Part shown: positions 1-8,613 of the stretch, one piece after another
Position numbering within the stretch: position 1 is the stretch's first letter
Layout of the letters: every line of letters begins with the position of its first letter
NCBI RefSeq assembly: GCF_029625215.1
Contig: NZ_CP121197.1
Coordinates: 62,001-126,000 of the forward strand
Origin: Aurantibacillus circumpalustris
GTDB taxonomy: Bacteria > Bacteroidota > Bacteroidia > B-17B0 > Aurantibacillaceae
Length of the DNA: 64,000 nucleotides
Direction of reading: 5' to 3'
Made by a program: the position numbers and the translations under genes
The notes under the pieces: model-generated
Seen by the model: the letters and a program-made list of their open reading frames with translations, nothing else
Databases searched by the model: none
What the model was told of the DNA's origin: nothing

Positions 1-342
1 ATTAAAATTTCTCACAACATTCTTTGCTAATTCTTTCGCTGCTTTTCCTTTAGTTGTCAAAACAATTTTCATTTTTCTCCCATCTTCTTTATCCGGAATT
101 CGCTGGATTAGTTTTTTCTTTTCCAACGACAACGTAATTCGAGAAAGCGAGGTGCTTTCCATTCCAAGAAGGGGAGCTAGATCTGATCCATAAATTCCAT
201 CATGGCTATCGATGTTCAGCAAAAAATGTCCCATAGATATTGTAAGGTCATGTAATGACGCTTCTGCATTATACATTCTGCTGACCACCTGCCAAGCCGT
301 CTTTAATTTAGAATCAACTGTTTCTGTATGTTTTTTACTCAT
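1..342 (-). CDS. MarR-family transcriptional regulator (3' end cut by window edge)
   Basis: The reading frame starts at the ATG at 342 and runs leftward off the window, giving 114 visible residues. A winged helix-turn-helix lies at about residues 35-95: helix GSDLAPLLGMESTSLSRIT followed by the MarR wing motif DKEDGRK (84-90). MarR proteins are small dimeric DNA-binding regulators, often answering to small aromatic or lipid-like ligands. The last 30 or so residues of the usual 145 are missing because of the window end. A 20-bp perfect palindrome lies 23 bp upstream of the start, and a related site lies between the ligase and monooxygenase genes, so it probably represses itself and those two genes. 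The family is clear from the sequence; the regulon is inferred. Confidence 0.88.
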   Translation of the reverse strand, partial: MSKKHTETVDSKLKTAWQVVSRMYNAEASLHDLTISMGHFLLNIDSHDGIYGSDLAPLLGMESTSLSRITLSLEKKKLIQRIPDKEDGRKMKIVLTTKGKAAKELAKNVVRNFN

Positions 343-365
343 GTCAAAAACAAATATAGACTTTT

Positions 366-385
366 ATATTATGCGCGCATAATAT
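366..385. promoter_or_regulatory. Perfect 20-bp palindrome, likely MarR operator
   Basis: ATATTATGCGCGCATAATAT is a perfect inverted repeat between the marR-like start (342) and the ligase stop (399). Its core ATGCGCGCAT recurs with one change as ATGCACGCAT at 2222-2231, in the divergent promoter region of the ligase and monooxygenase. Size, symmetry and position fit an autoregulatory MarR site. Confidence 0.65.
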
Positions 386-398
386 TTTGTGATTTATT

Positions 399-2183
399 TT
401 AAAGTGCATTTTCCGAACGATAAATTTTATCATAAGCATCCTTATTACCATTTAAAATAATTTTACGCTTTAATGATAACTTTGGGGTCATTTCTCCCTT
501 TTCAATCGTCCATTCGTCAGACAGTAATTCTATTTTCTTTATACGTTCGTGCTGCGAAAGATCTTTGTTTACTATTTCCACTTCTTTCATAACACGTGCT
601 CTGACTTGTTCGTTTTTAATAATATCGAATGAATTCGTATAAGGGATGTTGTGTTTTTCGCACCAAGTTTTTATAAAGGCGAAAGCTGGAACAACAAAGG
701 CAGCAGGAAACTTTTCGTTTTCACCAATTACCATTGCTTGTTCAATAAATCTGCTTCCTTTTAGTTTATTCTCAGTAATTTGTGGTGTAATATATTTACC
801 TCCTGAGGTTTTAAACATTTCCTTTTTACGATCGGTAATTTTTAAAAATTTATTATCAACCAAAGTGCCGATGTCTCCAGTATGAAACCAACCATCTGAA
901 TCAATAACTTCTGCGGTTAAATCAGGCCGATTGTAATAACCCATCATCACGTTTGGTCCTTTTACGCAAATTTCTCCCTCATCAGAAAATTTTACTTGCA
1001 CATTTGAGACAATCGGTCCAACTGTACCAATCATTATGTTTTCATCTGCATAATTATTTACGGCGACAACTGGTGATGTTTCCGTTAATCCATAACCTTC
1101 TAATATTTTTATTCGCGCGGCGTGAAACACACGGGCTAAAGGTATTTGAAGAGCTGAGCCACCAGAAACAATTGCTACAATATTTCCGCCCAAGGCTTCC
1201 CGCCATTTACTGAAAACTAATTTATTTACGATTTTTAATTGAAATTCGTACCACCAACCATTGGCTCCATGTTGTTCATATTTTAAGCCAAGTTTAAGAG
1301 CCCAAAAGAAAAACACCCGTTTAATTCCTTCTAACTGAGTACCAGTTGCCACAATTTTTTCATACACCTTTTCAAGTAAACGGGGAACTGTCACAAAAAT
1401 ATGAGGCTTTACTTCTTTTAAATTTTCGCCAATTTTTTCAAGACTTTCGGCATAATATACCGACATACCTCTACTGATATACAAATAAGAAAGCATACGT
1501 TCATAAACGTGATTTAATGGCAGGAAGCTCAATGCCCGCCAATCACTCTCGAACGGACAAAGATCTTTACATGCCAAAACATTACTTACAAAATTATTGT
1601 GTGATAACATCACTCCTTTAGGATTACCTGTAGTGCCTGAGGTGTAAATTAAGGTTGCGAGATCAGAATTTTTTATTGATTTCTTAATAGCCTCTAATTT
1701 TTCAACTTGAGGATTCTTTTTACCTATCGCAATAAGCTCTTGGATGTTTCTTAAGCCTTTAATTTTTGGAATGGAAAAAATCTCTATAACACTTGAATTG
1801 GCAGCACAGCTTTTCACTCTCTCATAAATTTCTTCATTAGCTACGAAAAAATACTTTATATCAGCGTCACCAATAACATGTTTAAGATCATGTTCACTAA
1901 TGGTTGGATACAATGGTGTGTTAATTGTACCAGTTTGGGAACAGGCATAATCAATAAAATTCCACTCCGGGCGATTATTAGAAATAAGTCCAATTTTATC
2001 ACCTCGCTGAATACCAATATCTAAAAATGCATAACTCAGTGCATTAACTGTATCAATATACTCGTCGGTACTGTATTTCCTCCACACACCATTCTCTTTT
2101 GCAGCCAAGGTATCTGACTTTGCTGGCAATTTTTTCAGATGGTGTAAAAAATCAAAAAGACGAAAGTTTTCTATTGAATCCAT
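399..2183 (-). CDS. Long-chain fatty acid--CoA ligase (AMP-forming)
   Basis: This 594-residue enzyme should activate long-chain fatty acids with ATP and CoA through an acyl-adenylate. The family signatures are all visible: P-loop-like YTSGTTGNPKG (180-190), EGYGLTETSP (362-371), GWFHTGD (431-437) and the hinge/catalytic stretch DRKKEMFKTSGGKY (451-464). The length is typical of bacterial FadD15/ACSL-type ligases. The ATG at 2183 lies next to the divergently transcribed nitronate monooxygenase, and ATGC-type operator half sites lie between them (2204-2232). With the MarR gene downstream on the same strand this looks like a MarR-controlled lipid-activation unit. Substrate chain length cannot be read from sequence. 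Confidence 0.93.
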   Translation of the reverse strand: MDSIENFRLFDFLHHLKKLPAKSDTLAAKENGVWRKYSTDEYIDTVNALSYAFLDIGIQRGDKIGLISNNRPEWNFIDYACSQTGTINTPLYPTISEHDLKHVIGDADIKYFFVANEEIYERVKSCAANSSVIEIFSIPKIKGLRNIQELIAIGKKNPQVEKLEAIKKSIKNSDLATLIYTSGTTGNPKGVMLSHNNFVSNVLACKDLCPFESDWRALSFLPLNHVYERMLSYLYISRGMSVYYAESLEKIGENLKEVKPHIFVTVPRLLEKVYEKIVATGTQLEGIKRVFFFWALKLGLKYEQHGANGWWYEFQLKIVNKLVFSKWREALGGNIVAIVSGGSALQIPLARVFHAARIKILEGYGLTETSPVVAVNNYADENIMIGTVGPIVSNVQVKFSDEGEICVKGPNVMMGYYNRPDLTAEVIDSDGWFHTGDIGTLVDNKFLKITDRKKEMFKTSGGKYITPQITENKLKGSRFIEQAMVIGENEKFPAAFVVPAFAFIKTWCEKHNIPYTNSFDIIKNEQVRARVMKEVEIVNKDLSQHERIKKIELLSDEWTIEKGEMTPKLSLKRKIILNGNKDAYDKIYRSENAL

Positions 2184-2221
2184 AACTTAGTTTTTTAGAA
2201 TACTCATGCATAAAAAATACT

Positions 2222-2249
2222 ATGCACGCATAAAAATAATGTATATTTG
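2222..2249 (+). promoter_or_regulatory. Operator ATGCACGCAT overlapping a TATATTTG -7 box
   Basis: ATGCACGCAT (2222-2231) is followed after 10 nt by TATATTTG (2242-2249), a match to the Bacteroidota -7 consensus TAnnTTTG, 23 nt before the monooxygenase start. A further half-site-like CATGCATAA lies at 2205-2213. The operator occupies the spacer of the promoter, a position suited to repression by the MarR protein at 1-342. Confidence 0.6.
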
Positions 2250-2272
2250 TATTAAATCAAAATTATTTTAGG

Positions 2273-3271
2273 ATGAAAGACAAGAACGAGTTAAATCATT
2301 TGCTAAAAATTAATTTTCCGATTATTATGGCTCCTATGTTTTTAGTGAGCAATCTTGAAATGATGAAAGCAGGAATACGCGCAGGTATTATGTCCACTTT
2401 TCCATCATTAAACTACCGGAAAGACGGTGAACTTGAAAAGGTACTCGACGAACTTAATGCCTATTGTAAACTTCATAGTGGTAGTTATGGGGTTAACATC
2501 ATTGTACAAAAATCAAATCCTTTGTCCCTTAAACATACAAAAATTTGTCTCGAAAAACAAGTTCCTTTTTTTATTACATCGTTAGGCAATCCTAAAGATG
2601 TGATTGATGGCGCTCATGCATACGGAGGAAAGGTATTCTGTGATGTTACCAACCTAGTGCATGCAAAAAAATGTGTAGATGTAAATTGCGATGGATTTAT
2701 AGCTGTGGGTCAGGGTGCTGGTGGACATGCAGGACCAAACCCCTTGCAAGTTTTGATTCCAGCTCTCAAAGAAATTTTTCCGAATACGCCAATTGTTGCG
2801 GCAGGTGGTATTACTAATGGCGCCGGACTCTTATCGGTTCAGGTATTAGGTGCAAGTGGCGCATCGATTGGTACCCGCTTCATTGCAAGCACAGAAGCTG
2901 GTGTAAATGATAATTACAAAAATGCAGTAGTGAGCTCAGGAATGGACGATATTGTTATGACCACGAAGTTATCTGGCACCCCCTGCGCGGTTATTAATAA
3001 CGATGCAGCAAAAAAAATGGGTTACACCCAAAACTGGCTTGAAAAATGGCTCAGTTCAAATCAACAAACAAAAAAATGGTTTAAAATGCTGGTTCAGATA
3101 AGAGGGATGAAAAAACTTGAAAAATCGGTACTACCTAACAATTACCAGAGTTTATGGACAGCTGGAAAATCATCTGAACTGGTTCACGACATTATTTCTT
3201 GTGAAGAAATTGTAAATCGTATTAAACAAGAACATGAGAAAATTCTGAAAGAACTGTCCCATTTAATTTAA
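2273..3271 (+). CDS. Nitronate monooxygenase / 2-nitropropane dioxygenase-like FMN enzyme
   Basis: The 332-residue protein is an FMN-binding TIM barrel. Features seen are the N-terminal PIIMAPMFLVSN (16-27), GQGAGGHAGP (146-155, which in the family holds the flavin and the catalytic His152), AAGGI (176-180) and the phosphate-binding GASGASIGTRF (193-203). The family covers nitronate monooxygenases and FabK-type enoyl-ACP reductases; these residues do not separate the two with certainty, though GHxG favours the nitronate class. It is transcribed divergently from the acyl-CoA ligase under a promoter carrying a MarR-type operator, so a role in oxidising or reducing a lipid-related substrate is possible (inference). 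Confidence 0.85.
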   Translation: MKDKNELNHLLKINFPIIMAPMFLVSNLEMMKAGIRAGIMSTFPSLNYRKDGELEKVLDELNAYCKLHSGSYGVNIIVQKSNPLSLKHTKICLEKQVPFFITSLGNPKDVIDGAHAYGGKVFCDVTNLVHAKKCVDVNCDGFIAVGQGAGGHAGPNPLQVLIPALKEIFPNTPIVAAGGITNGAGLLSVQVLGASGASIGTRFIASTEAGVNDNYKNAVVSSGMDDIVMTTKLSGTPCAVINNDAAKKMGYTQNWLEKWLSSNQQTKKWFKMLVQIRGMKKLEKSVLPNNYQSLWTAGKSSELVHDIISCEEIVNRIKQEHEKILKELSHLI

Positions 3272-3345
3272 AATAAGAAATTGTTAAGCCCTGAGTTTAA
3301 GCTGCGCTAACTTGAAGGCAATAATTTTGAATTCTTAAAATTCTA

Positions 3346-3795
3346 CTATCGTATTTGTACGATTTTTTTTACTAAGAATTTACCATCCGCAAAAAAGTTT
3401 GAATAACTCCTTTGAAGGTGCGCGTAAATTTCATGATCTATTTCATTGAGAGAATCAAAATTTTTCGAGAAATAGGACTTAAGATCTATCTCTGATACTA
3501 ATTTTTTTCGGAACACTTTCTCCACTCGAACTTCGTTATCAGACTTTTTTGCACCCTTTAATGTTACTTTATAATAATGCAAACGTACTTCTAATTCATT
3601 TTTTGCAATAGCTTTGAGGTTACTTAGATTAAGAAATCTATTATGAACAGCAATGTATTCCTTAGATGTCATGTAGGGATTTACTGACTTTGTAAGGGTG
3701 CTAATTTCGTTCGATAGCTCACGTATGTGCTGTTTTAGAACATTGATTTCGTTTGAACTTGACATAAATACAGAATTAAAATTACTATGGTTCAA
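3346..3795 (-). CDS. Hypothetical protein, 149 aa
   Basis: I do not recognise this family. The protein is basic and soluble with no signal peptide. Residues about 17-40 (NEINVLKQHIRELSNEISTL) have a heptad-like hydrophobic pattern, suggesting a short coiled coil. The start could be the first Met (3795) or Met11 (3765, MSSSNEINVL), which lies closer to the helical part. The middle is Lys/Arg-rich (KGAKKSDNEVRVEKVFRKK) and the C-terminus is aromatic. It stands alone between the monooxygenase (convergent) and the histidine kinase (same strand, 72 nt gap). Confidence 0.55.
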   Translation of the reverse strand: MNHSNFNSVFMSSSNEINVLKQHIRELSNEISTLTKSVNPYMTSKEYIAVHNRFLNLSNLKAIAKNELEVRLHYYKVTLKGAKKSDNEVRVEKVFRKKLVSEIDLKSYFSKNFDSLNEIDHEIYAHLQRSYSNFFADGKFLVKKIVQIR

Positions 3796-3867
3796 GTTAG
3801 CTACTTTAGAGGCAAAAGCTCGATTTTGAAGATTAGAATTACCTTAGAATTTCGGTTTAAACAATAT

Positions 3868-5238
3868 CTATGACAAGTGGTTAAAAGACAATTCAAAGGA
3901 CGTTCCTTTACCCTTAGCCGTTTCTAAAGAAATGGAAGCATTATGTAGCTGAATGATTTTTTTAGTTAACGCTAAACCAATACCATTACCTTTTGTTTCT
4001 GAAGTAGAATTTGCTCGGTAAAAAGGTTCAAACACAAGGGCGCTTTCTTCTTTCGATAATCCTATTCCAGTATCTGTAAATCTTACGAGCAGGTCTTCAT
4101 CCTTACTAAAAAGTAAAAAAACATTACAGGTAGTGTTGGCACTAAATTTGCAGGCGTTATCTATTAAATTAGTAAATGCTATTGTTAAAAGTGCTTCGTT
4201 TCCTTTAATTAAAAGCTTATTCGCGTCTTCGGGCATGCTATCCAGATGAATATTTACTTTGTAATCAGGTCGTGTTCGTTGAAAATAATCCCGACTAAAC
4301 CATAAAAGATCATCTATTCGTAAATCCGATAATTGAATTACATTTTCATAATTCAACCGCGCGTACTCCATTAAGTCGTGGGTTGTACGGTTTAAATTTT
4401 TTATATCTTCTAAAATAGAACCGAGAATGCCTTTATATTCGTCAACACTTCTCTCGTTAATTAAACTTACCTGTAATTGAGAAGTAATTGACGCGAGTGG
4501 ATTTTTCAATTCATGAGAGGCGCCGCTTACAAAAAGCTTTTGCAATTTGAAAGCATTTTCTATACGATCAAGAAGTGTATTGAACGTCTTAATCAACTGT
4601 CCAATTTCATCATTATTTTTACCTAAGTTTAAACGCGTGTCCAGTTTATCGGCATTTAAAGCATTTACTTGATCAACTACTTTTGAAAGTGGTCTGAGTG
4701 CTCTACCAGCGTATATCCAACCACTATATGCTGCTATTGAAATAATCACAACAAAAAGTGTAGCCAACATATTTCTTAAATAAATAAGTTTATTTTCTCC
4801 AAACTCATTCATAGCACCGGCAAAAATCACAAAATGAGTTTGCTCATCATTGTATACAATTCCCAAAATTTTAAAATTGCCCTGTTCAAATTCTATTCTG
4901 TTAGTAGACTTTATCTCATCAAACAATTCTTTGTCAATATCAAAGTCTAATGAATCATTACTCGTGTATATTTCAAAATTCCTATCATTGTAGATACTAA
5001 TATTTTCATAGGGCAACTTATCTCGTTGCGTCCTGTCGAGGATGCGCTGCATGGTTGAATCAATCTGCTGAACAGAGATAAATATTTCAGCAGATGTTTT
5101 GGCTTTATTTTCTAAACGCTGGTAAAACTCGTCCTTTATATATGTATATGAAGAATAATAAACAACACTAAATCCAAAAAGAATAATTAGAATTACTACG
5201 ATTATAAACTGCAGAGTTAGTTTTGTTCTTATTTGCAT
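3868..5238 (-). CDS. Membrane sensor histidine kinase of an OmpR-type pair
   Basis: In order the 456-residue protein has an N-terminal transmembrane helix (about 8-30), an extracytoplasmic sensor region (31-150), a second helix (about 153-175), a HAMP linker with the conserved RPL motif (182-184), the dimerisation box SGASHELKNPLAS with phospho-acceptor His242, an N box (FTNLIDNACKFS, 355-366), a G1 box DTGIGL (389-394) and a G2 box GNGIGLAL (417-424). All catalytic boxes are intact. The sensed signal is unknown. It is co-transcribed with the response regulator at 5240-5920, from which it is separated by a single nucleotide. Confidence 0.94.
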   Translation of the reverse strand: MQIRTKLTLQFIIVVILIILFGFSVVYYSSYTYIKDEFYQRLENKAKTSAEIFISVQQIDSTMQRILDRTQRDKLPYENISIYNDRNFEIYTSNDSLDFDIDKELFDEIKSTNRIEFEQGNFKILGIVYNDEQTHFVIFAGAMNEFGENKLIYLRNMLATLFVVIISIAAYSGWIYAGRALRPLSKVVDQVNALNADKLDTRLNLGKNNDEIGQLIKTFNTLLDRIENAFKLQKLFVSGASHELKNPLASITSQLQVSLINERSVDEYKGILGSILEDIKNLNRTTHDLMEYARLNYENVIQLSDLRIDDLLWFSRDYFQRTRPDYKVNIHLDSMPEDANKLLIKGNEALLTIAFTNLIDNACKFSANTTCNVFLLFSKDEDLLVRFTDTGIGLSKEESALVFEPFYRANSTSETKGNGIGLALTKKIIQLHNASISLETAKGKGTSFELSFNHLS

Positions 5239-5239
5239 T

Positions 5240-5920
5240 TTAAGGCTCTTCTCTAAAAATATAACCTATACCTTTTTTGGTATGAATTAGTTTTACAGGA
5301 AAATCTTTATCAATTTTATTTCTTAGGTAACTAACATACACTTCAATAATATTAGTTCCGGTATCAAAATTCAAATCCCAAACCTTTTCCGATATTTCTT
5401 CTTTTGAAACAACCCTATGCTTATTTCGCATAAAAAACTCTAATAAAGCGTACTCCTTAGCAGTAAGCACAATTAATTTATCATCCCTTCTCACTTCTTT
5501 CGAATCTAAATCCAACTTAACATTCGAATAAACTAATTCTTTGTTTGCACCAGAAATATTTCTTGTTCTGTTCATCGAAACTTTAATGCGCGCTAAAAGC
5601 TCATCAAAATCAAAAGGTTTCACAAGATAATCATCACTACCAGCATCAAAGCCCTTAATCTTATCTGAAGTTAAACCCAAAGCTGTAAGCATAATAACGG
5701 GTGTGAAATTTCTACTTTCTCTTAGTTTTTGGCAAAACTCTAAACCACTAATTTTAGGAATAATTATATCGGTAATGATTAAATCAAAGATTTGTGAATT
5801 GGTAAGTTTAAGCGCCTGCTCACCATCATAAGCTATTTGAACTTCATAGCCTTTTTCTTTCAATCCTTTCTGAAGGATATTAGCTGTTTTAACTTCGTCT
5901 TCTACTACAAGCAACTTCAT
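5240..5920 (-). CDS. OmpR-family response regulator
   Basis: The 226-residue protein has a receiver domain (1-115) with acidic residues E7/D8, phospho-acceptor Asp51, Thr79 and Lys101, followed by an OmpR/PhoB winged helix (about 127-224) containing LTAKEYALLEFFMRN and the C-terminal GIGYIF wing. It is the first gene of the pair, upstream of the kinase on the minus strand. Overall it resembles the CusR/ArlR group. The targets are unknown; I see no repeated operator around the locus. Confidence 0.94.
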   Translation of the reverse strand: MKLLVVEDEVKTANILQKGLKEKGYEVQIAYDGEQALKLTNSQIFDLIITDIIIPKISGLEFCQKLRESRNFTPVIMLTALGLTSDKIKGFDAGSDDYLVKPFDFDELLARIKVSMNRTRNISGANKELVYSNVKLDLDSKEVRRDDKLIVLTAKEYALLEFFMRNKHRVVSKEEISEKVWDLNFDTGTNIIEVYVSYLRNKIDKDFPVKLIHTKKGIGYIFREEP

Positions 5921-6159
5921 TCCGTAAATTTACTCTATAGCTACGTATTTTTTACATTAAAAAAGCCTTAGAAATTGGTGTTTTTAGTGTTTTATTGTCA
6001 AATAGGATCGAAAACTTGAGGTTTAGAAAAAACATATTTAGGATTATGGTTTTTTTAAATCTCATAAATGGTTAGTTCAAGTTTGCTACTGCACCAAACA
6101 TGCAAAAGTTTACGACGCTTTCTTAATTCCTATAAAATATTAATTTTACCATTATTGTA

Positions 6160-7155
6160 TTGCTTGTGGAACATTTTTCTAAATTAAAATTAAAGGGCCT
6201 TGGAATTGGCTGGTTTGTACCTTCAATTCTGTGTATGGTGATTCTTGCCTATTATTTTCCGAAACCTGGAATTATAAAAGAGCCAATTTCTCTTTCTGAG
6301 CTTAGTTCTTTTGGGATTTTTTTAATTTTCTTTTTTTATGGAGCCAAGCTCAATTTTGAAAAATTAAGAATAGGCTTAAACAACTGGCACCTTCACCTTT
6401 TAATTCAAATTACAACTTTTTTAATTTTTCCACTACTCATACTCAGTATAAAACCTTTTTTTCTAAATGAACAGTTAATCAACATTTGGCTAGGATTGTT
6501 TTTTCTTTCAGCTCTCCCTTCAACGGTTTCATCGTCTGTTGTGATGGTTTCCTTAGCAGGAGGTAATATTCCCTCAGCAATATTTAACGCAAGTATTTCA
6601 GCATTCATTGGCATACTAGTTACCCCTTTATGGATTGGTTTATTTTTTTCAAATAATGGCGTTCGACTTGAACTTACCAGTATAATTATAAAATTAACTC
6701 TGCAAGTTATTCTTCCTGTACTAGTTGGAATGCTGCTTCATAAGCGTTTAAATACCTTTGTTGAAAAGCATAAAAAAAGTCTGCAAGTTTTTGATCAAAC
6801 TATTATCCTTTTAATTATTTACAACTCGTTTTGCAAATCATTTTCAGAAAAACTGTTCAGCAACATGACTCTCTTAGAGGTAATGGTTCTTGCTCTAGGT
6901 ATGCTTTTCCTTTTTGTTTTGATTGTGCTCTTTAGCAAATTTAGTTCAACTGTTTTAAAATTTAACCGCGCAGATACCATCACGACTATTTTTTGTGCTT
7001 CTAAAAAATCCTTGGTGCACGGTTCAGTTATGGCCGGGATACTTTTCGCTGGAAATCCTATTGTTGGCTGGATTATACTTCCGCTGATGTTTTATCACGC
7101 CATTCAGCTCATTGTTTCTAGTTTTTTGGCAAAAAGAATGTCAAGAATAGAATAA
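6160..7155 (+). CDS. SBF-like membrane transporter (bile acid:sodium symporter family, YfeH type)
   Basis: This is a polytopic membrane protein of up to 331 residues with about nine to ten hydrophobic segments. It carries the SBF-like core pattern: FGIFLIFFFYGAKLNFE in an early helix and FFLSALPSTVSSSVVMVSLAGGN in the first discontinuous region (about residues 117-139), plus a later FCASKKSLVHGSVMAGILF. The family transports organic anions, often with sodium; the substrate here is unknown. There is no ATG near the beginning of the frame; translation starts at TTG (6160) or GTG (6166), and the next Met is about 26 residues in and would cut into the first helix. Confidence 0.82.
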   Translation: MLVEHFSKLKLKGLGIGWFVPSILCMVILAYYFPKPGIIKEPISLSELSSFGIFLIFFFYGAKLNFEKLRIGLNNWHLHLLIQITTFLIFPLLILSIKPFFLNEQLINIWLGLFFLSALPSTVSSSVVMVSLAGGNIPSAIFNASISAFIGILVTPLWIGLFFSNNGVRLELTSIIIKLTLQVILPVLVGMLLHKRLNTFVEKHKKSLQVFDQTIILLIIYNSFCKSFSEKLFSNMTLLEVMVLALGMLFLFVLIVLFSKFSSTVLKFNRADTITTIFCASKKSLVHGSVMAGILFAGNPIVGWIILPLMFYHAIQLIVSSFLAKRMSRIE

Positions 7156-7325
7156 CAAACAGAAGATAAAAAGAAAAGTTCCTAAATAAAACATTATATT
7201 TAGTCTCCTTATTAAAAGCGTGTAACAACGTCCATTTGTAGTAATTTACAATTCGATACATTTTACAATTTTATATCAGGGCAACGGTGATGTGAATTGC
7301 ATCTTATTCATTTAAATTTTAAAAT

Positions 7326-8189
7326 ATGAGGCAACTCAAAATAACCAAGTCCATTACAAACAGAGATGCCGCGTCTCTTGATAAATATTTAGCTGACATT
7401 TCAAGACTTCCATTAATTACGAGCGAAGAAGAAACCATTCTCGCGCAAAAAATAAGAGCTGGAGATATGGATGCGCTTGAGAAACTTACACTAGCAAACT
7501 TACGTTTCGTGGTTTCAGTTGCAAAGCAATATCAGAATCAAGGTTTAAGTTTACCTGATCTTATTAATGAAGGTAATGTTGGTTTAATAAAAGCTGCAAA
7601 ACGGTTTGACGAAACAAGAGGATTTAAATTTATTTCTTACGGAGTATGGTGGATACGCCAAGCTATTATTCAGGCAGTATCTGAACAATCGCGTGTGATT
7701 CGTTTACCCTTGAATAAAATTGGCGCTCTCAACAAAATTAAAAAAGCTCAGAGTGCTTTAGAGCAGCAGCTTGAAAGACCAGCTAGTGTTGGTGAAATTG
7801 CTGAGGTATTAGAAATGTCGGAAGAGGAAATTAGTATTACAATGCGTGCTTCAAGTTGGCATATTTCAACAGACGCAACACTTCCGGGAAATGAAGATCA
7901 AACAATCATGGAACTCATTTCTAATCCGGATGCAGAAAAACCAGATGATCTTCTTATGGTTTCTTCATTGCAGTTTGAAGTCCAACGTGTTCTTGATACG
8001 CTTACTGAGAGAGAGAAAAATGTGATTGCTTTATTTTATGGAATCGGTCAGACATCGTCTATCACTTTAGAAGAGATTGGTGAAAAATATGACCTTACTC
8101 GTGAACGTGTTCGTCAAATAAAAGAAAAAGCCATTCGCAAATTGCGCTTGGCTTCAAAAAATAAAATACTAAAAACCTATTTAGGTTAA
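7326..8189 (+). CDS. rpoD: Primary RNA polymerase sigma factor (RpoD/SigA)
   Basis: The 287-residue sigma-70 protein directs core RNA polymerase to housekeeping promoters. Region 1.2 (ASLDKYLADISRLPLITSEEE) begins the conserved part. Region 2 includes LTLANLRFVVSVAKQYQ, then LPDLINEGNVGLIKAAKRFD and the 2.3/2.4 stretch FKFISYGVWWIRQAI. Region 3 and region 4.2 (LTRERVRQIKEKAIRKLR) follow. The short form without region 1.1 is the normal primary sigma of Bacteroidota, which reads TAnnTTTG -7 boxes such as those noted elsewhere in this window. It is monocistronic, closed by a strong hairpin terminator. Confidence 0.95.
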   Translation: MRQLKITKSITNRDAASLDKYLADISRLPLITSEEETILAQKIRAGDMDALEKLTLANLRFVVSVAKQYQNQGLSLPDLINEGNVGLIKAAKRFDETRGFKFISYGVWWIRQAIIQAVSEQSRVIRLPLNKIGALNKIKKAQSALEQQLERPASVGEIAEVLEMSEEEISITMRASSWHISTDATLPGNEDQTIMELISNPDAEKPDDLLMVSSLQFEVQRVLDTLTEREKNVIALFYGIGQTSSITLEEIGEKYDLTRERVRQIKEKAIRKLRLASKNKILKTYLG

Positions 8190-8226
8190 TTTGTAAACTT
8201 CCTTAATCCAAAAAAGGAAAATATTC

Positions 8227-8278
8227 AAAACCGCAGGCATTGTATATTTAATCATACACTTATGCCAGCGGTTTTTTT
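8227..8278 (+). terminator. Rho-independent terminator of the sigma factor gene
   Basis: A long interrupted hairpin with arms AAACCGC-a-GGCAT and ATGCC-a-GCGGTTT, an inner GTAT/ATAC pairing and a run of seven T, starting 38 nt after the stop codon. Confidence 0.85.
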
Positions 8279-8285
8279 ATTCAAG

Positions 8286-8474
8286 TTAAGCTTCAGAAAT
8301 AAATTTATCTAAATCTTCTTTTGATACTCCAAGTATTAAATTGAGTTTTCCTAAAAGTTGGTCATACTTTCCATCTACCCAAACTAAATCACTGTCGGTG
8401 AGAATTCCGAATTTTTGTCTCATTTTGCCCTTAATTACCGGCCAGTTTTCTTTCATTTTGATTACGTCTGTCAT
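8286..8474 (-). CDS. CsbD-like stress response protein
   Basis: The 62-residue protein shows the CsbD pattern: MKENWPVIKGKMRQKFG, then LTDSDLVWVDGKYDQLLGKL and an acidic end. CsbD proteins are small, soluble, general-stress-induced proteins whose molecular role is not known. I place the start at 8474 (MTDVIKMKENW); Met at 8456 is also possible. The frame stays open further upstream to 8525, but those residues do not resemble the family. It is a single gene convergent with the sigma factor, with the two ends only about 100 nt apart across the terminator. Confidence 0.82.
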   Translation of the reverse strand: MTDVIKMKENWPVIKGKMRQKFGILTDSDLVWVDGKYDQLLGKLNLILGVSKEDLDKFISEA

Positions 8475-8613
8475 GCTACAAAGGTGAGCAATTAAAAGCT
8501 GGAAACGCTTGCTGATGATAAACAATCATAAGTATTTTAGTATTCGGTAACAAGACACCTTATTCGTCAAATAAACGATAATTAGACTATTGAAATAGAA
8601 TTAAAGATGCAAA

